This document shows positions 7,682 to 14,261 of a DNA stretch of 14,261 bases, piece after piece. Position 1 is the first letter of the stretch. Each line of letters opens with the position of its first letter. The translations under genes were made by a program, and so were the position numbers. The stretch covers positions 1 through 14,261 of the forward strand of contig JAUZPI010000097.1 in NCBI GenBank assembly GCA_030706015.1, read 5' to 3'. The notes beneath the pieces were generated by a model. That model did not search any database. It was not told the origin of the DNA and saw only the letters and a list, made by a program, of their open reading frames with translations. This DNA comes from Bacillota bacterium. GTDB taxonomy: Bacteria > Bacillota > Clostridia > Clostridiales > Clostridiaceae.

Positions 7682-7714
7682 ATTGAGAAACTTGCATGGT
7701 TGAATTTTCTCAAT
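7682..7714 (-). repeat. Perfect 9-bp inverted repeat between large gene and collar gene
   Basis: ATTGAGAAA (7682-7690) and TTTCTCAAT (7706-7714) are perfect inverted arms around a 15-nt loop. On the minus strand the stem is followed by TTTATAATAAAAAT, which is only weakly U-rich. It lies in the 92-nt gap after the 1281-aa gene. It could be a weak attenuator or an mRNA processing/stability element that sets the ratio of the two proteins; a chance palindrome is also possible. Confidence 0.45.
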
Positions 7715-7735
7715 CAATAATCATCTTATGGCACC

Positions 7736-10700
7736 TTAATTAATTTCTTTATCTAAAAAACTTAGCCATCCCTCACGCAATGACCAAGGGTTGTCTGACA
7801 ATAGTGCTTTACAGCTCGCCTGTGAAAGCCCATATGACTTCCATGAATTCTTTCCTGATTGATATTGGTTCTCTAACCACTGCCAGTTTCCATTCTTCTC
7901 AGCTGGTATAGGCATAGTTATAAATGAATCTATTTCTTCATCATTTGATTTTTCATTATCCTGCCACTGTATCTGCTGAGTAAGAAGAGGGCCGCACTGA
8001 AAGTTCACCTTTAAACTTCCTATTACTTTGTCTACAAACTTTGCAGGTACTGAAAGATTCTGCATTGGAGTAATTCCTGTAAAGGCATGTATGCTAGCTC
8101 TAGGATCTACGAGCATCATTACATCTGCCGAGGTTTTTCCATCAAATTTTAACTTAAGAAAGTTTCCTGGGGCTATATGGTTTATATAACCATCCTCTTC
8201 AGAAGCCTTCTCCAGCTGATATACGCTGTTGAAACTATCATAGGCCTGCTCCTCATAATAGCCTATAAGCCCATCCTGTCTTGTAATTTCATCTCCTAGT
8301 CTTATTTCAAAGTCATATTGAGTAAATTCATGAACTTTTGGAGAAAAGGTGTTTTGCCAGCTTGGATCCTCAATAGGAACACCGTCCAATTCTAGATTTA
8401 TCTTTGCTCGTACAAGAGCAAGAGGCCTGCCAAATAGCACAGTGAGATTTTCATCACTTCTGCCTCCTATAGGATCAACAGTCCAAAGAGAAGAGTCTAT
8501 GACCTCCATAAAGTCCTCCATGGCTTGTGCCCCTTTACCTTGAAGTTTTGTAATGAAATCTGCCACTGAAGGTGAAACCTTTGCCACTGCATCTATTGAA
8601 TTTATGCTGCTGCCAGGTGAAGGTATCCAGTCCACATACTTATTATTGTTCTGTCCTTGCAGCAAAGCTAATTCTCCTAGAGCAGCGCCTTGAGGATCAT
8701 AAAGGGATATAGAACTATCCAAATGATTTGGTAACAACCATCCTGCAACAGGATCTTCATCTTGATATATATCTATATATTTACTTCCTGTAAGAGCATC
8801 AACCAATTTAAAGTTTAACCTGCTATGCTGGGCAAGCGCTGTAGGCAGCTGTACCATAGGTCTTTCAATATCACCCATAATAGAAGAATCCGGCTTAAGC
8901 CCCTCTGCTATAATAAGTGGAAAAGAGTCTGCGCTTATTACTCCTGAGTCATTTCCTCCAATTATCTGAAGCAATTGACCAAAATTATCATAAATAGCCA
9001 TATACTCTATAAAAAGCTGACCTTGTCTTACTGGATAAAAACCTAAATCCACTTGATCTCCTGTACCATAGCTTCTAATAAGAGGAGCATTCCCAGCCTG
9101 CTTTCCTATAAGCTCTGCCATGGTTTGCTTCGCTCCATCTTTAAAGCACAGTGGCTGCTCTGAACCTGGGGTTATATTAGTTTTGTTATTACGTAGTGTG
9201 AGCACATCTGTAAAGCCTGATAGAGATTGTGAAATAATATCCCAATCGTCTACAGCGTCTATAAAACCATCCATTCCGTCTATTAACTGTGAGTATGTAC
9301 TGCTATTTACTTTTACAAATTGCTTTAATCTATTTTTAAATATGTAGCTGGTCTGAGGAGTAAGCAGTATTTCTCCACCAATAGATTGTGGCTTAGGTGT
9401 AGGATTATTTCCATTGTAGCGATACTGTACTCCATCAAAGCTCCAGTTTCTATTTTTCTCTGGATCTAAATAATCTATTGGGTACCATCTTCCTACCCAT
9501 TTTAAGAACATTGGTGTCCAAGGCTGTTCCCACGCCTTTGGTATAATGGCTGGCAGTATCCCCATGAAAATGGATGGATCATATTTTGCTACCAATTCAC
9601 TATTTAATGCTGCATACATGTCTGCCATGTCTTTGGCATTATCAGGGTCAAGGAAGTAAAACTCATACAGCAGTGCTTGTATTGCACCAGCTATTTGCGA
9701 AGCTGTATCCTCTGGAATGTAGTTTCCTTTAAGCTGTTCTGCCAATTGCTCCTGTTCAAATCCTAACACTGGCATTGTCTTTTTAGCTTCATTCACTCCA
9801 ATCTCCAGATTATTAAACTTAAAACCTGAAACTATATTAGTAGAGAGTCTGCAGGCTAGAGTTTCGTCCTGCTGAGCCATCTGCTCTTGTGAACCTGCTC
9901 CTGTAATCATTACAACGGGATCATTTGGTTTCCAAAAGCGCTGTTCTGCTACCTGTTTAAGGCTTCGGTTTAAATCCAGCTTACCTTGAGATCTCATTTT
10001 ATCTTCAAAGTCCTGTATTCCTGCTGCCATCGCCGCTTCTGGAGCAGCACCATCCTTGTATATTGGAGTAGGAACCTTGACTGCAAGCACTCCTTGTATA
10101 GTTTTCATCAGTTCGTGTATCTTGCTTGGCAAACTATTTGGATTATTCAGTGACAATGCATCTGTGAATTGCTGCTGAGTTACACCCTGCATATTATCTT
10201 TTATGAATGAGGACAGTTTACCAAACTTCCCATTCTTCCACCACATTGCATAGAGCTGCCACTGATAGTCATGTAATTCTGCCAAGGCTTTATCCAAAGC
10301 TGCCTGATCTTCATTTAACTGACCAAGCCAACTTTCCTTTGCCTCCTGAGCCTTTATTTCTTCTGCAGTTTTTACCTTATTGGAGGTATTGGTGTCACTG
10401 TCTACAATAACCCATCTATACCCCCCTGGCTTAGAACCAAACCATTCCTGCCTTATTCGATAATCAAGCAGCTGCTGGCCATTGGGTTTATCAAGAGTAT
10501 CCAGCATGTCATATTGAAAAGCTTCTATTAATGTAGGAATATAAGAACATTTCTGAAGTATGTCTATTGCCTGTTGATTCCCTCCTTGAGCCATCTCCTT
10601 AAGCTGTACATCTACAATAGCCTTGAAGCAATCAATGGAGCTATTTCCCACTGCTACACGAAGACCTTTTCCAATATCATTTTCATATTTATCTGCAACA

Positions 10701-11581
10701 GTAGTATATACACCTTCCTGCTCCCATTTGACACTGAACACCATTCCGTGATACAAACTTGCGGAAGGTATTATATTACTGCTATCCTTATCCAGAGCCC
10801 ACTTATTATAATTTAACATACTTTGATAAGCTTCAAGAATCTGGTTATCCTTATTGTTATTAATACAACTATTTACAGGGTCCTCACTTGTATTTGAATA
10901 CCAGCCTGCCACCATGTATGATAGTGTATCTGATGCATTTACGAGGGAACTATCCAATTTATCATGAAAGGAAAACACATTTTTGCAATGTGGCTGATAC
11001 CCGCTAAAAACTGTATTCCCTGGTGCTACTGCGGTAACAAACAATTTTTCCATGCCCACTTCTGTCCATCCATTCAAATCAAACACCTGACCAAGAAGAC
11101 CGTTTAGAATAGTATCATTTCTTTTGGACAGCTGATCTCCATAATTCTTTCTCTTTTCATCCTTGCAGTTTTGTAATTCCTTTACCACTGCTGGATCAAA
11201 TATATACATGCTTGAACTTGAATCTCCCGGTGCATCACTTTCTATAAGAAATGCCTTTGCCAGACGGGGAGACTTTCCCATTCCGCTAAAGCGTACCACT
11301 AACCAACGATTTGGTACTAAAGGAAATTCCAGATTTCCTGTGGTCATATCCTGTACTCCATGTCTTAAGGCATCAGGCAGCATCCAGTGCAGATATACGC
11401 CAGTGTTTCCATCACCAACAAAGCCCCCTCCTTCTGAAGAAAAATCTGGTTCAGCACTGCTAAATCTATTTAACATATTGTAAGCTTCTTCCCATCTTCT
11501 ATAGGGCTGTTCATTTAATAAATTTTTATTTACAACCATTGCCTTTACCTGTATAGGTACTAGCAATACTGGATTTGCCAT
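7736..11581 (-). CDS. Large uncharacterised protein, 1281 aa, putative structural component
   Basis: I cannot assign this protein to a named family. It has no signal peptide, membrane segment or catalytic motif that I can see. It is rich in aromatic and Pro/Gly blocks of the kind conserved in multi-domain beta proteins: GVYLHWMLPDALRHG (61-75), EFPLVPNRWLVVRFSG (85-100), YMVAGWYSN (222-230), FLKWVGRWYPIDYLDP (692-707), RPMVQLPTALAQ (907-918), VAGWLLPNHLD (945-955) and VLFGRPLALVRAKINLELDG (1048-1067). A charged helical stretch at about 405-445 may be a coiled coil. I have an unverified recollection of similar motif blocks in large hypothetical proteins of other bacteria. The start ATG follows GGGGGAG at a normal distance. 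The 760-aa gene lies 41 nt upstream and the collar gene 92 nt downstream. A scaffold or baseplate-like role in an assembly is inference from context only. Confidence 0.85.
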   Translation of the reverse strand: MANPVLLVPIQVKAMVVNKNLLNEQPYRRWEEAYNMLNRFSSAEPDFSSEGGGFVGDGNTGVYLHWMLPDALRHGVQDMTTGNLEFPLVPNRWLVVRFSGMGKSPRLAKAFLIESDAPGDSSSSMYIFDPAVVKELQNCKDEKRKNYGDQLSKRNDTILNGLLGQVFDLNGWTEVGMEKLFVTAVAPGNTVFSGYQPHCKNVFSFHDKLDSSLVNASDTLSYMVAGWYSNTSEDPVNSCINNNKDNQILEAYQSMLNYNKWALDKDSSNIIPSASLYHGMVFSVKWEQEGVYTTVADKYENDIGKGLRVAVGNSSIDCFKAIVDVQLKEMAQGGNQQAIDILQKCSYIPTLIEAFQYDMLDTLDKPNGQQLLDYRIRQEWFGSKPGGYRWVIVDSDTNTSNKVKTAEEIKAQEAKESWLGQLNEDQAALDKALAELHDYQWQLYAMWWKNGKFGKLSSFIKDNMQGVTQQQFTDALSLNNPNSLPSKIHELMKTIQGVLAVKVPTPIYKDGAAPEAAMAAGIQDFEDKMRSQGKLDLNRSLKQVAEQRFWKPNDPVVMITGAGSQEQMAQQDETLACRLSTNIVSGFKFNNLEIGVNEAKKTMPVLGFEQEQLAEQLKGNYIPEDTASQIAGAIQALLYEFYFLDPDNAKDMADMYAALNSELVAKYDPSIFMGILPAIIPKAWEQPWTPMFLKWVGRWYPIDYLDPEKNRNWSFDGVQYRYNGNNPTPKPQSIGGEILLTPQTSYIFKNRLKQFVKVNSSTYSQLIDGMDGFIDAVDDWDIISQSLSGFTDVLTLRNNKTNITPGSEQPLCFKDGAKQTMAELIGKQAGNAPLIRSYGTGDQVDLGFYPVRQGQLFIEYMAIYDNFGQLLQIIGGNDSGVISADSFPLIIAEGLKPDSSIMGDIERPMVQLPTALAQHSRLNFKLVDALTGSKYIDIYQDEDPVAGWLLPNHLDSSISLYDPQGAALGELALLQGQNNNKYVDWIPSPGSSINSIDAVAKVSPSVADFITKLQGKGAQAMEDFMEVIDSSLWTVDPIGGRSDENLTVLFGRPLALVRAKINLELDGVPIEDPSWQNTFSPKVHEFTQYDFEIRLGDEITRQDGLIGYYEEQAYDSFNSVYQLEKASEEDGYINHIAPGNFLKLKFDGKTSADVMMLVDPRASIHAFTGITPMQNLSVPAKFVDKVIGSLKVNFQCGPLLTQQIQWQDNEKSNDEEIDSFITMPIPAEKNGNWQWLENQYQSGKNSWKSYGLSQASCKALLSDNPWSLREGWLSFLDKEIN

Positions 11582-11622
11582 TTATATACTCCCCCTGTCA
11601 CCATAATTTCTTTCCTTGACCT

Positions 11623-13905
11623 CTACTTGCCTGCCTGCGTTGTAAACACAATACGCTCTGGAGACTTTACCATCTGCATAGCAAAATCTGATGGTTTAAG
11701 ATTTAAGTCTGTAAGCTTCAGCAGAGACTTTAACTCAGCCTCTACACACTGCACAAGTCCTGTTGCCTTATCTGGACTCAAATCAAGTACATTTCCATTC
11801 CTAAGATGGTTGCTTTTTATATCATAATGGTCTCCCAGCTCATCTCCCAGAGTATTGCTTGCTGACCCTGAAACTATATTTCTTAAATTAATCTTTCCCT
11901 CTTCATTGGAACCGAATTGGAAGCTCTCCTGAGGCTCACTCAACTCCAGCCTTGCAGGAACTCCCCAAAATATTGCCATCATAACATTGCTAGACATAAG
12001 CTCTAGTCTTAATATCTTTAGCAAGTTTCCGTCACTGTCATAAGCCTTTACAGACATTCCAGGCCAGCCGGATACCACAGCAGACCTCATTATAAAGCCT
12101 GACATATGAGTTATACTATCAGCACTTGGCTCCTCTTCTTCTCCTGTAATATTACTTCGCATAGTCTTCATTGCATTTTCTGCAGCATCTCTTATCTGTC
12201 CTCTCATTATTGTATAGCTGCTGGAATCTCTGCTGGAGTGCAAGCCCAGTGAAAGCAGTCCATCAAACATGGCTTCCGTCCACTGCTGATTTATATAGAA
12301 AAATCTTATAGCTTCCATTGGCAGCATTCTCTGATCTGGCACTAAGTAATTGAAAGGAACATCATATAGTAACATTTTTCTAGCTGCCCATTGTGCTATG
12401 TCTGATATTTCCTGCTGTAGTAAATCTGCAACTACAGCATTTACATCTTCATTTTCCATAAACTCCATTAAGGATGTCTTATTTATAGCTACTACACCTT
12501 CATTGTTACCTGCTAAATCCGGCTGAACCTTTGCAGAAGGTTTTGTTCCTATAGCACCTGTAAGGTTTGAGGTAAGAACCTCTGCCATCATAGTGTTTGC
12601 AATATTTGTAGTGGCAAACTTTTTCATATCAGCTGGAGTCTTAGATCCGCTCAATAAAACATTATTGAAAATTTTATCTATAAGATTGTTAGATTTTCTC
12701 CAAAGAGAAATAATCTGCTTGCCAAAGGACTGATCCGCCAAGGCTATACTCCTGCCTGCCTGCCAGGCCGCTGCCAGTGAACAGTCAAAAAGTCCATTTT
12801 TAGTATCATAAATAAGTGCTGAGTCTGCGGTATAGAAGGGATTTGCTTTTTCCATGCTCTGATTTAGCACCGGGCTCAAAGGACCGCGATACCATGCAAA
12901 AGTGTCCTCCCCGCTGCGCAAATGGTACTGTACAGGAACGTAACCTGATTGCACCCTTGCTTGTACCTCCTTCTGACTATCGGAAGCTGCTTCACCTTGA
13001 GAACTGGCAGCAAGCCTTAGTAAAAACTTTTCTGGAGTATTTATTCCTTGCGATGCCATAGCACTCATAAGACCATAAAAATCCTCACTGTTATCTCCTT
13101 GACACATGAAACTCCAGCTTGCAAGAGATATCAAGGCTATACTGCTTTTGCTATCAAAAGAAGCCTCTGGTGTAAGATATTCTTCCATTCCCTCAAGTGA
13201 AACAAGGTGCACTATATTCTTTTTTCCCTTTCCCTCTTGAAATGAAGGAAAACGATTTGCTACTATAATGCCAAAGTATCCATTGCCATCTATACCCTGA
13301 TCTGCCTTATCCTCTATGTTTACTTGTCTTACATGGCTTAGGTATGGAAGTTCCTCCTTATAGGGAGCTATTTTTTTGAAGGTATCTGCTGCAACCTGTA
13401 TATAGTAGCATGCCTGATTATCCTTTATATCATCCTCTTTTTCTATTGTGTTGGGCACAAAGATATCCTTACTGCTTTTTAATGCAAGATATTGGGCTAC
13501 ACTTGTTTTTATTGCTTTTGTACGTGCATCAACGTTCTGAGTACCATCACTCATAAGCTCATCCTCACTGAATACCAAAAGAGCCAGCCAAGGTGTTCCT
13601 GAGCTTATCATAGCCCTTTCCCAAGGTAATTCAGCTGTATTCAACACTATATGAGGCAGTTCATCGGCAAACTTTCCTGAACTGTTATCTGGGGGTACCA
13701 TACTATGTATTTCCGAAGCATCAATAGAAAACTGAGGTGCACTTACCACAAATTCTTGTACAGCAGAAAGCTGTGATTGTTCCTCTGCAGTTATCCCAAT
13801 GTCTTCTATGGAATGATTAATTGTTATTGTATAATTTCCTGCCTCAAGTCCCGGGATATAATTATCATAAAATTTTATATCTCCAATCTTGATATCATTT
13901 GACAT
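11623..13905 (-). CDS. Uncharacterised 760-aa protein, putative structural partner
   Basis: No named family is recognised, and there is no signal peptide or membrane segment. Residues about 8-60 look like a beta-rich opening (IPGLEAGNYTITIN, EFVVSAPQFSID). The blocks that look conserved are SEIHSMVPP (64-72), ELPHIVLNTAELPWERAM (82-99) with TPWLALLVFSEDEL (104-117), AAAWQAGRSIALAD (378-391), DVPFNYLVPDQRMLPMEAIR (515-534) and MSGFIMRSAVVSGWPGMSV (601-619) followed by FWGVPARLELSEP (646-658). The centre is largely helical. The start ATG has GGAGGA 9 nt upstream. Spacing to its neighbours is 45 nt upstream and 41 nt downstream with no terminator between, so it is co-transcribed with the 1281-aa gene. 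The two probably act together. The exact role is unknown; a structural part of a large complex is the simplest reading. Confidence 0.85.
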   Translation of the reverse strand: MSNDIKIGDIKFYDNYIPGLEAGNYTITINHSIEDIGITAEEQSQLSAVQEFVVSAPQFSIDASEIHSMVPPDNSSGKFADELPHIVLNTAELPWERAMISSGTPWLALLVFSEDELMSDGTQNVDARTKAIKTSVAQYLALKSSKDIFVPNTIEKEDDIKDNQACYYIQVAADTFKKIAPYKEELPYLSHVRQVNIEDKADQGIDGNGYFGIIVANRFPSFQEGKGKKNIVHLVSLEGMEEYLTPEASFDSKSSIALISLASWSFMCQGDNSEDFYGLMSAMASQGINTPEKFLLRLAASSQGEAASDSQKEVQARVQSGYVPVQYHLRSGEDTFAWYRGPLSPVLNQSMEKANPFYTADSALIYDTKNGLFDCSLAAAWQAGRSIALADQSFGKQIISLWRKSNNLIDKIFNNVLLSGSKTPADMKKFATTNIANTMMAEVLTSNLTGAIGTKPSAKVQPDLAGNNEGVVAINKTSLMEFMENEDVNAVVADLLQQEISDIAQWAARKMLLYDVPFNYLVPDQRMLPMEAIRFFYINQQWTEAMFDGLLSLGLHSSRDSSSYTIMRGQIRDAAENAMKTMRSNITGEEEEPSADSITHMSGFIMRSAVVSGWPGMSVKAYDSDGNLLKILRLELMSSNVMMAIFWGVPARLELSEPQESFQFGSNEEGKINLRNIVSGSASNTLGDELGDHYDIKSNHLRNGNVLDLSPDKATGLVQCVEAELKSLLKLTDLNLKPSDFAMQMVKSPERIVFTTQAGK

Positions 13906-13950
13906 ATATCATTCTCCTCCCTACTCTTTAACCATCACCTATAAAATTCC

Positions 13951-14261
13951 TTATAGCTTCAAGGGTTCATCTGTGTATAGCTGTGCGGAATTAGCTGCAA
14001 GATTGTCCAAGGTTCCATTTGTTCCACCATACAATCCTGTCTGTACAAGCACATTATATATACTGTCTCTGCATGACTTAGCTCCACCCTCACTGCTATC
14101 CATTATTCCTGATATTTTTTCAATAGTATCACTGGCATATGAAGGTACAAATCCCCCTGCTGGAGAGGTTTTAGAAATAGGTATTTCTCCATTTGGCAGG
14201 ATATCATCATATTTAAATACATCAAAAATCATCTCACCAGCTGAATAACCCAAAACTGGCA
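13951..14261 (-). CDS. C-terminal end of an unidentified protein, cut by window edge
   Basis: The minus-strand frame is open to the edge of the window, so this is the 3' part of a longer gene; the visible product is about 102 residues. The codon at 14251-14253 is TTG with no ribosome binding site visible next to it in the few bases available, so I do not treat it as a start. The visible end includes PVLGYSAGEMIFDVFKYDD, a Gly/Ser-rich stretch SPAGGFVPSY, and a mostly polar tail ending DEPLKL. I recognise no family. It lies 45 nt upstream of the 760-aa gene on the same strand and is likely the preceding gene of the same operon. Confidence 0.75.
   Translation of the reverse strand, partial: PVLGYSAGEMIFDVFKYDDILPNGEIPISKTSPAGGFVPSYASDTIEKISGIMDSSEGGAKSCRDSIYNVLVQTGLYGGTNGTLDNLAANSAQLYTDEPLKL

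Noticed and set aside
11163..11483. Plus-strand open frame of 106 codons
   Set aside because: It is fully antisense to the N-terminal part of the 1281-aa gene, with no start signal and no recognisable motif.
13889..14248. Plus-strand open frame of 119 codons
   Set aside because: It lies antisense to the end of the partial gene and the start of the 760-aa gene, has no ribosome binding site, and its Ser/Pro/Leu-rich composition is typical of an antisense shadow.
5092..14261. Ordinary prophage or complete contractile injection system
   Set aside because: Apart from the collar-type fibre protein, I see no sheath, tube, baseplate, portal, capsid, terminase, holin, lysin, integrase or attachment site within the window.
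1..14261. CRISPR array, tRNA, rRNA or insertion sequence
   Set aside because: I saw no regularly spaced repeats, tRNA-like cloverleaf, rRNA segments, transposase frame or terminal inverted repeats by reading both strands.

Overview
The window is AT-rich with clear Shine-Dalgarno sites (AGGAGG type), intrinsic terminators and sigma-A-like promoters. Its proteins include an AraC-type response regulator, a protein with an N-terminal HAAS-like (permease-prefix) helical domain, and a remnant of a Cof-type HAD phosphatase. Together these suggest a low-GC Gram-positive bacterium, most likely Clostridium or a close relative. That is inference from composition and gene types; no ribosomal marker is present. 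Every supported gene lies on the minus strand, so transcription runs right to left.

Right part (about 14261 down to 5029): five genes in one direction with gaps of 41 to 92 nt, closed by a strong intrinsic terminator at 5029-5058. In order of transcription they are: the 3' end of a gene cut by the window edge; an uncharacterised 760-aa protein; an uncharacterised 1281-aa protein; a 447-aa protein with a phage tail-collar/fibre-type C-terminus (HxH motifs and a typical fibre-tip ending); and an aminoglycoside-phosphotransferase-fold protein whose usual catalytic Asn position holds Arg. None of the complete proteins shows a signal peptide or transmembrane segment. I read this as one operon. The most economical hypothesis is that it builds a large, possibly phage-tail-derived, protein assembly tipped by the collar-domain protein, with the kinase-like protein as an accessory. 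No sheath, tube, baseplate, portal, capsid, lysin or integrase gene is visible here, so the assembly idea is unproven. This is the part that could be a new system.

Middle part (about 5030 to 3775): a decayed C-terminal fragment of a Cof-type HAD phosphatase (4903-5013), then a candidate promoter and a 301-aa membrane protein with an N-terminal HAAS-like domain. The PadR-type regulator that usually accompanies such proteins is absent.

Left part (about 3774 to 90): a two-component system. A good promoter (TTGAAA-17-TAGAAT) precedes a multi-pass membrane histidine kinase with two PAS domains, followed 26 nt later by its AraC-type response regulator. A long hairpin terminator ends the unit. Beyond it, a second promoter (TTGTAT-17-TATACT) points out of the left edge towards a gene not in the window. 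Nothing in the sequence ties this two-component system to the large-protein operon, apart from proximity and shared orientation.
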